Positions 9,833 to 18,734 of a stretch of DNA of 38,564 bases are shown here, piece by piece. Source of the stretch: JABWBD01 sp040768665 (GTDB lineage: Bacteria > Planctomycetota > Planctomycetia > Pirellulales > Thermoguttaceae); contig JAXGMN010000085.1 of NCBI GenBank assembly GCA_040768665.1, positions 1 through 38,564 on the forward strand. The letters are read 5' to 3'. Each line of letters starts with the position of its first letter. The first letter of the stretch is position 1. The notes under the pieces are model-generated. The model was not told the origin of the DNA, ran no database searches, and saw nothing but the letters and a program-made list of their open reading frames with translations. The translations under genes and the position numbers were made by a program.

Positions 9833-10128
9833 TCGCGATGAGGGATCGTTTCGCCGACTTCTTCAAACGTGGCCGCTTCATCGACACCGAAGGTTTTGTC
9901 TTCGAGGGGCAAGATTCCGTCGCGCGAGGATTCCTTGCCCAAGATGGCCGGCTCGGCATTGTGGTGTGGAATCACGGTGACAAGCCGCAAGCGGTGAGCG
10001 TTTCCGCCCAAGGACGAAACTTTCTCGGTGTGTTTGCCCCAGGCGAAACCGAACCGGTGGAAGAAAACCAACCGGTTCCTTCGGAAAGCGTCCGTTTTTT
10101 CTTGTGGAGTGCAAAAGGCACCGGGTAA
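9772..10128 (+). pseudogene. Displaced C-terminal part of the SGNH-DUF6259 protein (+1-frame continuation)
   Basis: This is the continuation of the preceding gene in the next frame, not a gene of its own. It reads NVPAVCSTPLEPAAKYLREV, then RDRFADFFKRGRFIDTEGF, GFLAQDGRLGIVVWNHGDKP and a final beta domain ending SVRFFLWSAKGTG. This is the expected C-terminal all-beta domain of such glycosidase-like proteins. There is no start codon or ribosome site of its own at the junction. A missing C in the C5 run at 9767-9771 explains the break; it may be a real mutation or an assembly error. The TAA stop overlaps the left arm of a palindromic repeat (GTAACCGTTC). Confidence 0.7.
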
Positions 10129-10249
10129 CCGTTCACGCCCACGGTTGGGGACTGGTCCATTTTTCGGCCAGTTGGCGTATTTTGGCATCAAAGACGTTGG
10201 CCGAAAACATGGACCTGTCCCCCTCTCTTCCGCGGGCGCGAACGGTTAC
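10125..10249. repeat. Long imperfect palindrome (REPIN/MITE-like element)
   Basis: Two nested inverted arms are visible. The outer arm GTAACCGTTCACGCCCACGG (10125-10144) is matched by its complement at about 10230-10249 with two A/G differences. Inside it GGGGACTGGTCCAT (10147-10160) pairs with ATGGACCTGTCCCC (10209-10222), and TTTCGGCCA pairs with TGGCCGAAA. The whole 125 bp would fold into one long hairpin. The first TAA in the left arm is the stop codon of the upstream gene. No protein is encoded. The form fits REP doublets moved by RAYT-type transposases, but no transposase is in the window. Confidence 0.8.
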
Positions 10250-10297
10250 GGGCACCGGTAACGAACCCCATTAACACAATCGGAGTCTTTTCCTGAA

Positions 10298-11785
10298 ATG
10301 TCTTCCATCACGCGTCGCAGTTTTCTCAAACAGTCGCTCGCGACCGCCGCGGCGGCAGCCTTATCGCCCACGCACAAGGCCCTTGGAGCCAACGACGATC
10401 TTCGTGTGGCCGTGGTGGGTTTTCGCGGCCATGGTCAGACCCATATTCGCAACTACCTGAAGATGCCGGGCGTTCGCGTCGTCGCACTCTGCGACGTCGA
10501 TCAGGCGATCCTGGATCGGGAGGTGAGCCGATTTGAGAAGCGAGGGCAGAAAGTCGCCACCTGCCGCGACGTCCGCCGGCTGCTGGAGCGATCCGACATC
10601 GACGCCGTTTCCGTCGCCACGCCGAACCACTGGCATGCGCTGGCCACGGTCTGGGCTTGCCAGGCAGGCAAGGATGTGTGCGTGGAAAAGCCGGCTTCGC
10701 ACAACATCTGGGAAGGGCGCAAAATGGTCCAGGCTGCCCGCAAATACGGCCGAGTCGTACAGGCGGATCTGGACATGCGTTCCCGATGCTTCAATGACAG
10801 GGCCTTCGAGTACTTGCACAGCGGGGCCTTGGGACGCATCCTGGTGGTTCGGGGATTCTGCTACAAAGCGCGCACCAGCATCGGCAAGACCGACGGCCGG
10901 GGGCACATCCCCGAAACCGTAGACTATGATCTGTGGTGTGGACCGGCTGAAAAACTGCCTATTGACCGGAGCGAGTTGCACTACGACTGGCATTGGGTCT
11001 GGAATACCGGGAATGGTGAGTTGGGCAACAACGGTGCGCATCAGCTCGATCAGATTCTTTGGATGCTCCGCGAGCGCGGATTACCGCGCCGCGTGATGAG
11101 CGTGGGTGGACGATTCGGCCTGAAAGACGCGGGCCAGACGCCAAACACCCAAATCGTCTTCTGCGATTTCCCTTCGGCTCCGGTGATCTACGAAGTCCGC
11201 GGTCTGCCCGACAAGCCGGGCAGCCAGCAGATGGATACCTATGCGGCTACGGCAGCGACCGGCGTGACGATCCGCAACCGGTGGAGCGGCAGGGGACCGA
11301 ACACGGGCTTGATCATTCAATGCGAAGGCGGGTATCTGGACCTGGGCGCCCAAGCGGCATTCGACAACCAAGGAAAGGAGATTTGCACCTTCAGCAACGA
11401 CGGGTCCGTCGATCCGCAAACGAACTTCATCCAGGCCGTGCGCAGCAGGCAGCAGGAAGACCTCAAGACGGATATCGAGCAGGGCCATCTGTCCGCGTGC
11501 CTGTCACACCTGGGCAATATTTCGCATCGTCTCGGGAAATCGGCCCATCCGGAGGCCGTGCGAGAGGCCCTCCAGCGCGACCACGATGGCCTGGAAGCGC
11601 TTCAGCGATTCGCCGAACACTTGGCGATGAATGACGTCGACCTGAACAAGACGCAGGCCGTGCTGGGACCGTGGGTGACGCTGGATGCGGAAACGGAACG
11701 TTTTACGGGCGTCCTGGCCACCGAAGCCAATGCGCTGCTGAAGCGTCAATACCGCGAGCCGTTCGCGATTCCGGAGCAGGTTTGA
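10298..11785 (+). CDS. Tat-exported Gfo/Idh/MocA family oxidoreductase
   Basis: The 495-residue protein begins with a twin-arginine leader (TRRSFLKQSLATAAAAALS; R6-R7). The NAD(P)-binding Rossmann fold follows (about 33-160: LRVAVVGFRGHGQTH, then VVALCDVDQ, IDAVSVATPNHWHA, and CVEKPASHN with the conserved K131). The C-terminal alpha/beta domain (about 165-400) includes YDLWCGPAE, HWVWNTGNGELGNNGAHQLD and an extended Planctomycete-type tail. The family oxidises or reduces sugars and sugar acids, often NAD-linked. Tat export of such enzymes, folded with bound cofactor, is common in Planctomycetota. GGAG at 10281 is a modest ribosome site. It lies inside the CAZyme cluster, so a role in processing released sugars is likely but not shown. 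Palindromic repeats flank it on both sides. Confidence 0.85.
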   Translation: MSSITRRSFLKQSLATAAAAALSPTHKALGANDDLRVAVVGFRGHGQTHIRNYLKMPGVRVVALCDVDQAILDREVSRFEKRGQKVATCRDVRRLLERSDIDAVSVATPNHWHALATVWACQAGKDVCVEKPASHNIWEGRKMVQAARKYGRVVQADLDMRSRCFNDRAFEYLHSGALGRILVVRGFCYKARTSIGKTDGRGHIPETVDYDLWCGPAEKLPIDRSELHYDWHWVWNTGNGELGNNGAHQLDQILWMLRERGLPRRVMSVGGRFGLKDAGQTPNTQIVFCDFPSAPVIYEVRGLPDKPGSQQMDTYAATAATGVTIRNRWSGRGPNTGLIIQCEGGYLDLGAQAAFDNQGKEICTFSNDGSVDPQTNFIQAVRSRQQEDLKTDIEQGHLSACLSHLGNISHRLGKSAHPEAVREALQRDHDGLEALQRFAEHLAMNDVDLNKTQAVLGPWVTLDAETERFTGVLATEANALLKRQYREPFAIPEQV

Positions 11786-11787
11786 GT

Positions 11788-11833
11788 CGTAACCGTTCAC
11801 GCCCACGGCCGGGGACTGGTCCATTTTTCGGCC
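11788..11833. repeat. Half copy of the 10125 palindromic repeat
   Basis: Starting 3 bp after the oxidoreductase stop, this segment repeats the left half of the element at 10125 almost exactly: GTAACCGTTCACGCCCACGG, then GGGGACTGGTCCATTTTTCG, with a T-to-C and an A-to-G change around them. The right arm is absent. It is a solo or truncated REP unit. Confidence 0.8.
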
Positions 11834-11870
11834 GGTGGACACATTTAATTGATTCAAGAGAGCACCGAGC

Positions 11871-14800
11871 ATGCACCACCAATTCCTGAAGTCGCTCTTC
11901 CACTGCCTTACGGTTGCCACGATCGCGGGAACTGCGGCTGTAGCAGCCACACCACTGCCCGTTCCCAACGGCAGCTTTGAACAAGGCGACGGTAGTCAGC
12001 CCGATGCGTGGGTCTGGACGGAACCGTCCGGCGCACTCCAGGCAGAATGGACCGAAGGGATCGCGCACCAAGGGAAACGGGCCATTAGGGTGCGAGTGCC
12101 CGGCGAAGTCAGCCCGGGAATTGCCTGGCGATTGGCCTGCGCGACGCCGGTCGCAGTCGATCCGGGCCAGGACTACGTCGCTTCATTTTGGCTGAAGGCC
12201 GCTTGCGATCGGCCAGTGAAGCTCATAATCGACGGCTATCACGGGGACAAGCTGGTCAAGCCGCGATTGGGGGACGGCCGCGTATACGTTCGTCAAGGCA
12301 CCGTTCTCGGGTTCGGGCCCTGCGACTGGACGCGCTTCGATAAAGGATTCACCGTGCCCCCGGACGTCTCGTCGCTTCGACTGAGCTTCAACGGCAAGTT
12401 GGGGTCCGATCTGTTGATCGATGAGGTGGAGCTTCGTCCCGGGCAGCTTGCCTACGATCCCCCGGCCACGCTCGTCGAGGGCCATGCCGAAAGTCGCGTC
12501 GAGGAGAAGCTCGATCGCGGGCTGGTCGCGGTGCGGCGTCCGGAGGGCGTCTACGTGGCCTGGCGTCTGCTGCGCGACGATCCGGCCGACGTCGCGTTTC
12601 ACCTTGATCGGAAAAGCACAAAGGGCCAGTTCGTCCGCGCGTCCAAAGCGCCAATTACCGTTACCACGGATTTCCTCGACACCGCACCGGAAGCCGAGCA
12701 GGCGACCGGCTACCGACTGTGCGAGGTTCGCGACGGGCGCGAGCAGGAACTGGCCGTCTGCCCAGTCGAAAGCTCTGAGCCCCAACAAGCCTACCACGCC
12801 ATCCGGCTGGCGTGGCCGAACGATCGTCCTGTGACCGATGTCGAGAAAGTCGGCATCGGCGATCTGGACGGCGACGGGCGCTACGACTTCGTGCTCAAGC
12901 ATCCCACGGGCAGCGTGCTGTTGTACGACGACTACACCCAATGGAAGCGATCGCCCGACACCTACAAAATCGACGCCTTCACGGCCGAGGGCAAGCACCT
13001 TTGGCGGCGTGATTTGGGCTGGGGCATCGAGCATCGCAACTGGTTTTCGCCGATCATCGTCCACGATCTCAACGGAGACGGCCGTGCGGAAGTGGTCTCC
13101 AAGGTGGCCGAGGGCGACCCCCGCAACGAGCGAGGCCGGGTGGTCGACGGCCCCGAATGGTTTGCCGTCTGGGACGGGCTTACGGGAAAGGAGATCGCCC
13201 GCGCCGCCTGGCCGAGTCGCGCGGGGTTCGACTGCTTCAACTTCATATCACGCAATCAACTGGCCGTGGCCTACTTAGACGGCCGCACGCCTTGCTTGAT
13301 TGTCCTGCGGGGCACGTACGGGCTGATGAAAGTCGCGGCCTACGAACTGGTTGGCGACCAGCTTCGGCTGCTTTGGAATTTCTGCAACGCCAGCGCGCCG
13401 GTCAAGTATTGGGGGCAGGGAGCCCACTTCACCCAATGCGCGGATGTGGACGGCGACGGACGCGACGAAGTAGTGCTGGGTTCCATGGTCCTGGACGACA
13501 CGGGCGTTCCACTGTGGAGCACCGGCAAGGGCCATCCCGACGGCCTTTTTGTCGGCGACATCGACCCAGCGCGCGTTGGGCTGGAAATGTACAACTATGT
13601 TGAAACCCGCAATGAGACCGGTGGCATGATCCTGGTCGACGCGGCCACGGGCGAGACTTTGTGGGAACTTGACACTCCCACCAGTCACGTCCACGGCGGC
13701 CTCTGTGCCGATCTCGATCCGGCCGCACCGGGACTGGAGTGCTTTGGCGTCGACAGGAGAGGGATCGACGGGAAAGAACAGATCGTCGGGAGCTGGCTCA
13801 TGACCGCCGCAGGTAAGCAGCTAGAAACTCCGACCGACTGGGGTTTCGGCAAGCCGACGATCTACTGGGACGCGGACGTGCAGAAGGAACTGATCGGCGG
13901 CCGGTCGATTCGCAAATACCGAGGCACGTCGCAGTGGCCGATACCAACCTACAAATTCGTGCCCGTCGATCTGCTCGGCGATTGGCGCGAAGAGCTGCTG
14001 GAATTCGCCGACGAGGGCGAACTCCGCATCCATCTCTCCACAATTCCAGCCGTGGACCGCCGCGTGTGTCTGATGCAGGATCCCATTTATCGCCGCGACA
14101 TCGCCATGGGTGCCATGGCCTACCATCGACCGGCGATGCTGTCGTACTGCCCCGTTGTCCAAGGACACAGCCCCCGGCTGAATACTTGCTGGCCCGCTTT
14201 TGACTACGACGGCAAACCGGCGCAGACGGACGGTTCCTATTCGAAAACGATGGTAACCGGCTCGCGGCGCGAAACGGCGCACCATACCGCCGAGTCGAGA
14301 ACGATGACCGCCGCGGATGGCAAAATGCAGATCCGGCTGGACGGCAAGACCTACAAGAACTTCCCCGCGGAGGAATATGCCGTCCGGTTGACGAACCTGT
14401 CCAAGACGGAACCGACGGGGATCGTCAGCGACTTCCGGTCGCTCAAGCTCTCCATCGGCAAGCCGGATTCGGCAAACGCCGTCACCGTAAATGTGCTCCG
14501 CGGCTCCACCTGCAAGGCGACGGACTTCGTCCCGGAAGTGTTCACCATCGAGGCCGGAAAGGAACAGGTTCTGACGACGACCTGCGGGCGGTCGTCGAAC
14601 GACTACGTTCCATTTCTCGAGCTGAATCTCGACGACCAGAACGGCTATCTGTTCGCGGTCGGCTGGACGGGCACGTGGAAGGCGCGGTTCGCCAATACCG
14701 GCAAGGCGGTTGACGTCGAACTCGGCATGGAGCGGACCCACTTCCGGCTTATGCCGGGCGAGACGATCCGTCAGCCCTCGGTCCTTGTTCTCGCCCGCAA

Positions 14801-16106
14801 GAATCAATCGCGGCGGCAGTTCAAGACGCTGGTCCATCGGTTCATGCTCGAGAACAAGGTTCCGCGCGACTCGACGGGCAAGATCATCCCGCCGATCCTG
14901 GCGGTGGCGTCAGGAGGCGGGAACAAGACGCCGCAAATGATGGCCGACGTCCTGCAATACTGCGTCGACAACAAGATGCCGTTCGACACGTATTGGGTTG
15001 ATGCCGGCTGGTACGGCGCGCCGCACGAGGACGAACTGTATTCCAACTGCGGGCCGAACTGGTGGAAACACGTCGGCGACTGGCGGGTCAATACGACGAC
15101 GCATCCGACCGGCGACCTGCTGCCGATTTCCAATGCGGTCCACCAGGCCGGGCTGAAGTTCTTACTCTGGTTTGAGCCGGAGCGCATGACCGATTCCGCG
15201 CCGATTTTAGAGACGCATCCCGAGTACCGGCACGGACAACTCGTCGACTTCGGCAATCCCGAAGCCCTCGGATGGATCCAGGATACGGTCTACGGGATCA
15301 TCGCAAAGCACAAGATCGACGTTTACCGCCAGGACTTCAATATGGACCCCGGCCCCGTCTGGCGCGGCATGGATGCAGCGGACCGTGTGGGGATCGCGGA
15401 AGCGAAGCATATCGCCGGAATGTACAAGTTCCTGGATGATATGCGAGCGCGATTCCCGGATATCCTGCAGGAGAACTGCTCATCCGGCGGGCGGCGCATT
15501 GATGTGGAGATGATCTCGCGAGCCCACACGTACTGCCGCAGCGACTACTACATTGGGCGCAAGCCGGGCGATACTGCCTTCATCCTGGGGCAGAATGCGA
15601 CGCTCAACCTCATGCCCTATTTGCCGTTTGAGGGCTGCGAGTTCAACTGTGTGCCGGTCGGCGATGATTACGCGGCGTTCAGTATCATTTCATCGGGAAC
15701 CGTCATCACGCCTTCCGATTTCGACGGCGGCATCCTCCGGCGCAAGATAACCGACGACGAGACGGCCTGGTTCAAAAAGGTCTTCGATGTCGCGGACCGC
15801 ATGCGGCCGTTCTACCTGGGCGACTTCTACCAACTGACTGAAGAGACCGCCGCGGGCGACGACGTCTGGTGCGCATGGCAGTGCGACCGGCCGGACCTGA
15901 AGGCGGGATTCGCGATTTTCTTCCGGCGGGGCTCTGCAGCGGAGGAATCTCGCACGTTCAAACTCGGCGGGATCGAATCGGGAGCAAAGTACGAGGCGGA
16001 ATTCTACGACGGTCCGACAAAGCCCACGGACGGCTCCGAATTGGAGAGTTGGACCGTCACCCTAGCACCACGGTCCTTTCAATTGGTTTTCTACCGCAAA
16101 CAGTAG
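11871..16106 (+). CDS. Bifunctional rhamnogalacturonan lyase (PL11-type) fused to a GH36-type glycosidase
   Basis: This 1411-residue secreted protein has a signal peptide (about 1-26) and a carbohydrate-binding-like jelly roll (about 28-190: VPNGSFEQGDGSQPDAW to LLIDEVELRPG). A rhamnogalacturonan lyase region of PL11 type follows (about 205-788). PL11 marks include EKLDRGLVAVRRPEGVYVAW, Asp-rich calcium-type loops DLDGDGRYD (D331), DLNGDGRAE (D399) and DVDGDGRDE (D525), WFAVWDGLTGKEI, and the end block QGHSPRLNTCW...FDYDGKP (777-783). From about 790 a GH36-type enzyme follows in frame: a beta-sandwich (NFPAEEYAVRL), then TYWVDAGWYG, LKFLLWFEPERM, VYRQDFNMDP with nucleophile D1155, QENCSSGGRRIDVEM and YCRSDYY with acid/base D1225. 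PL11 cuts the rhamnogalacturonan-I backbone; the GH36 half should remove alpha-linked galactose-type ends. Each half is near full length. Confidence 0.82.
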   Translation: MHHQFLKSLFHCLTVATIAGTAAVAATPLPVPNGSFEQGDGSQPDAWVWTEPSGALQAEWTEGIAHQGKRAIRVRVPGEVSPGIAWRLACATPVAVDPGQDYVASFWLKAACDRPVKLIIDGYHGDKLVKPRLGDGRVYVRQGTVLGFGPCDWTRFDKGFTVPPDVSSLRLSFNGKLGSDLLIDEVELRPGQLAYDPPATLVEGHAESRVEEKLDRGLVAVRRPEGVYVAWRLLRDDPADVAFHLDRKSTKGQFVRASKAPITVTTDFLDTAPEAEQATGYRLCEVRDGREQELAVCPVESSEPQQAYHAIRLAWPNDRPVTDVEKVGIGDLDGDGRYDFVLKHPTGSVLLYDDYTQWKRSPDTYKIDAFTAEGKHLWRRDLGWGIEHRNWFSPIIVHDLNGDGRAEVVSKVAEGDPRNERGRVVDGPEWFAVWDGLTGKEIARAAWPSRAGFDCFNFISRNQLAVAYLDGRTPCLIVLRGTYGLMKVAAYELVGDQLRLLWNFCNASAPVKYWGQGAHFTQCADVDGDGRDEVVLGSMVLDDTGVPLWSTGKGHPDGLFVGDIDPARVGLEMYNYVETRNETGGMILVDAATGETLWELDTPTSHVHGGLCADLDPAAPGLECFGVDRRGIDGKEQIVGSWLMTAAGKQLETPTDWGFGKPTIYWDADVQKELIGGRSIRKYRGTSQWPIPTYKFVPVDLLGDWREELLEFADEGELRIHLSTIPAVDRRVCLMQDPIYRRDIAMGAMAYHRPAMLSYCPVVQGHSPRLNTCWPAFDYDGKPAQTDGSYSKTMVTGSRRETAHHTAESRTMTAADGKMQIRLDGKTYKNFPAEEYAVRLTNLSKTEPTGIVSDFRSLKLSIGKPDSANAVTVNVLRGSTCKATDFVPEVFTIEAGKEQVLTTTCGRSSNDYVPFLELNLDDQNGYLFAVGWTGTWKARFANTGKAVDVELGMERTHFRLMPGETIRQPSVLVLARKNQSRRQFKTLVHRFMLENKVPRDSTGKIIPPILAVASGGGNKTPQMMADVLQYCVDNKMPFDTYWVDAGWYGAPHEDELYSNCGPNWWKHVGDWRVNTTTHPTGDLLPISNAVHQAGLKFLLWFEPERMTDSAPILETHPEYRHGQLVDFGNPEALGWIQDTVYGIIAKHKIDVYRQDFNMDPGPVWRGMDAADRVGIAEAKHIAGMYKFLDDMRARFPDILQENCSSGGRRIDVEMISRAHTYCRSDYYIGRKPGDTAFILGQNATLNLMPYLPFEGCEFNCVPVGDDYAAFSIISSGTVITPSDFDGGILRRKITDDETAWFKKVFDVADRMRPFYLGDFYQLTEETAAGDDVWCAWQCDRPDLKAGFAIFFRRGSAAEESRTFKLGGIESGAKYEAEFYDGPTKPTDGSELESWTVTLAPRSFQLVFYRKQ

Positions 16107-16142
16107 GCGTGTGTTCATAGCCCAGCTCTGGAGGAATCTACG

Positions 16143-17540
16143 ATGAAGATCGCTACGATCATGCTTGCAACGATATCCTCGGTTGGTTTGCCCGTATTCG
16201 CCGATGTCACGACGTACCCCGCACCGCCAGGCGAGGCGATCACGGGCGATTACACCGTGGCGGTGAACGGGAAACCGGTGGACGTCTACGCCGCGCAGAG
16301 CGAGTTTTTCGAGGGCGACTACTCCTTTGCGTCATTCGACTTCTCCGGAAAGGTGAAAATCGAGGTGACGTCGGCTGCGGCGTTGGATAACGTCGTCGTC
16401 CAGCCCGCGCGTTCCGCCGTCCGGATCGAACGGAAAGGTCGCCGGGCGATTACGCTGGCAGCGGATGCGCCGTTCCGTATTTCCTTGGAACGCAGTGGCC
16501 GGATCAAGCCCTTGCTCCTGTTCGGGAATGCGGAGGAGCCCGACGCCCCGCGGCCCGGCGAGCCCAACGTGGTCTACTTCCCTCCGGGCGTCCACCGTCC
16601 GGGGAAGATCGCCCTGACCGACAACCAGACGCTGTATCTGGCCGGCGGCGCCGTCGTCAAGGGATGCGTACACGCCAAGGGGACGAATATCACGATCCGT
16701 GGCCGCGGCATTCTCGGCGGCGAGGAGTCGCCCCGTTTCAAGGGCCCGGGCCGCTATCTGCTGGATTGTCAGGACTGCCGGAACCTGACGGTACGCGACA
16801 TTACACTCCGCAATCCATGGAGTTGGACGTTTGTGACGTGGAACTGCGACGGCGTCGTCATCGATAACGTCAAGATCTGCGGTTCGCGCATGATCAACGA
16901 TGATGCGCTGGATCTGGTCAACACACAGAACGCCGTGATCCGAAACTGTTTCTTTCGCACGCAGGATGATTCCGTCGCGATCAAGGGGCTTGCGAAGATG
17001 CCGCGGCCCTGCGAGAATATCCTCATCGAAGACTGCGAGTTCTGGACCGACGTCGCGAACATCTTTCGGATCGGCTACGAATGCGAGACCGCCGGCATGC
17101 GGAACATCACGGCCCGCAATATCGATGTATTGCACTACAGCAAGAACTACAGAGAGCCTACGCACTATTGGGCCAATGCCATCATCTGGCTCCAACCCAA
17201 CCAGGAAATGCTGATGGAGGACTGCCACTTCGAGAACATCCGCGTCCGCTCCAATGGAGAGGACATATTGATGTTGATGGCCAAACCGATGCGTTGCTCC
17301 TACGGGCCCCACAAAAACCCGGAACCCGGCATGTTGCGGAATTGCTCGTTCAAGAATATCGAGGTCGATGGCGAGCGGGGCAAGTTTCGCGGCTTGCTCT
17401 CTATGCAGGGCGACAGCCAGAAGCACAGTGTCAGTGGGCTGCTCTTCGAGCACCTGACCTACTTCGGCCGACCCATCACGCAAGACTCCCCGTGCGTCCA
17501 GATCGGCCCGCATGTCTCCGGGGTCACCTTTCGAAAGTGA
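16143..17540 (+). CDS. Secreted GH28-type right-handed beta-helix glycoside hydrolase
   Basis: CTGGAGGAATC ahead of the ATG is a good ribosome site. The 465-residue product has a signal peptide (MKIATIMLATISSVGLPVFA), an N-terminal beta domain (about 25-140) and a parallel beta-helix (about 150-460) with rungs such as GTNITIRGRGILGG, CRNLTVRDITLRNPWSWT and CDGVVIDNVKICGS. The aspartates MINDDALD (D253, D254) and TQDDSVAIKG (D275, D276) sit where GH28 enzymes keep their catalytic Asp residues. The classical GH28 GHG and RIK motifs are not obvious, so this is a distant member and could also be classed near GH49-like helices. GH28 enzymes hydrolyse galacturonan or rhamnogalacturonan, which fits the PL11 gene 36 bp upstream. 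Confidence 0.75.
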   Translation: MKIATIMLATISSVGLPVFADVTTYPAPPGEAITGDYTVAVNGKPVDVYAAQSEFFEGDYSFASFDFSGKVKIEVTSAAALDNVVVQPARSAVRIERKGRRAITLAADAPFRISLERSGRIKPLLLFGNAEEPDAPRPGEPNVVYFPPGVHRPGKIALTDNQTLYLAGGAVVKGCVHAKGTNITIRGRGILGGEESPRFKGPGRYLLDCQDCRNLTVRDITLRNPWSWTFVTWNCDGVVIDNVKICGSRMINDDALDLVNTQNAVIRNCFFRTQDDSVAIKGLAKMPRPCENILIEDCEFWTDVANIFRIGYECETAGMRNITARNIDVLHYSKNYREPTHYWANAIIWLQPNQEMLMEDCHFENIRVRSNGEDILMLMAKPMRCSYGPHKNPEPGMLRNCSFKNIEVDGERGKFRGLLSMQGDSQKHSVSGLLFEHLTYFGRPITQDSPCVQIGPHVSGVTFRK

Positions 17541-17576
17541 GCGGGAACTGGCCGAGGTACTGGAAAGGAGATTTCG

Positions 17577-18734
17577 ATGAATTTGCCGTTGAGATATATT
17601 GTGCTGTTGGCGGCAGCGATGAGTCTTGGACTACACGGTGTTGCGGTGCCGGCCGCTGATCAGGTGGAGAGCCTCGCACCAGCTACAGATTCGAGACGCG
17701 GCCCGGGGGAACGCTGGTCGACGGAGAAGGCGCGGGCGTGGTACGACAGCCGGCCCTGGCCGATCGGATGCAACTACATCCCGTCCACGGCGATCAACCA
17801 GATCGAGACCTGGCAGGCAGAGACCTTCGATCCGGAAACGATGGACCGTGAACTCGCTTGGGCCGAGCGTATCGGATTCAACACCGTGCGTGTCTTCTCG
17901 CACGACTTGGTCTGGGAGGCGGATCCTGAGGGATTCAAGAAGCGGGTGGAGAAGTTCCTCGACATCTGCGAGAAACACAAAACTCGCGTGATCTTCAACT
18001 TCTTCACCAACGGCTGTTACGGTTTCGAAGGCGAGGCCAGGCTGGGCAAGCAGCCCGATCCGGTCCCTGGCGTTCACAACTCGGGCTGGGTGCAGACTCC
18101 CGGGGCGGCCAGCGTGAACGATCCAGCGACGTGGGGGCGCCTGGAGAACTACGTCAAAGACGTGCTCACGACGTTCCGCAACGACGATCGTATTCTTTTG
18201 TGGCACCTTTACAACGAACCTGCCAATACGAAGAAGGGGTGCAAGAGCTTGCCTCTGCTGCGCAAGACATTCGAATGGGGACGCGAGGTCGATCCCTCGC
18301 AACCGCTGAGTTCCGTTCTGGAATGGCGCACTCCGGACGACATGGCCCGGTTTCTCGGTGAGCATTGCGACGTCATCACGTTCCACAGCTATGACGGCCC
18401 TGGGGCCCTCAGGGAGAAATGGTTGGGGCGTCTGAAGGCGTACGGTCGTCCCATCATCTGTACCGAGTACATGGCTCGCCCGCGGGGAAGTACGTTCCAA
18501 GCCATCCTTCCAATCTTTCACCGGGAGCGTATCGGGGCGATCAGCTTCGGACTGGTCGCGGGCAAAATGAACACACAGTATCCTTGGGGCAGCAAGGAAG
18601 GGTCGCCGGAGCCGAAGGTATGGTTCCACGATATATTCCGGCCTGATGGCACGCCCTTCGATGTGGAGGAGATTGCGTTGATCCAACGGCTCAGCGGCGT
18701 GACGGGCAAAGGCCCAACGAAGAAATCACGATGA
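17577..18734 (+). CDS. Secreted GH5-like (clan GH-A) glycoside hydrolase
   Basis: AAAGGAGA lies 6 bp before the ATG. The 385-residue product has a signal peptide (MNLPLRYIVLLAAAMSLGLH) and a TIM barrel (about 55-375): WPIGCNYIPSTAINQIETW, ELAWAERIGFNTVRVFSHD, HKTRVIFNFFTNGC, RNDDRILLWHLYNEPAN with acid/base E214, DVITFHSYDGP, and RPIICTEYMAR with nucleophile E297. The Asn-Glu-Pro and second Glu arrangement is that of GH5 and related GH-A retaining enzymes, and the length is typical for a single-domain member. Substrate cannot be read from sequence. It is the last intact gene of the cluster, 36 bp after the beta-helix gene. Its TGA stop overlaps an ATG in another frame that leads nowhere. Confidence 0.75.
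   Translation: MNLPLRYIVLLAAAMSLGLHGVAVPAADQVESLAPATDSRRGPGERWSTEKARAWYDSRPWPIGCNYIPSTAINQIETWQAETFDPETMDRELAWAERIGFNTVRVFSHDLVWEADPEGFKKRVEKFLDICEKHKTRVIFNFFTNGCYGFEGEARLGKQPDPVPGVHNSGWVQTPGAASVNDPATWGRLENYVKDVLTTFRNDDRILLWHLYNEPANTKKGCKSLPLLRKTFEWGREVDPSQPLSSVLEWRTPDDMARFLGEHCDVITFHSYDGPGALREKWLGRLKAYGRPIICTEYMARPRGSTFQAILPIFHRERIGAISFGLVAGKMNTQYPWGSKEGSPEPKVWFHDIFRPDGTPFDVEEIALIQRLSGVTGKGPTKKSR

Noticed and set aside
535..18734. SusC/SusD-type uptake genes or a cluster regulator
   Set aside because: None of the frames shows TonB-receptor, SusD, sigma/anti-sigma or AraC-type features.
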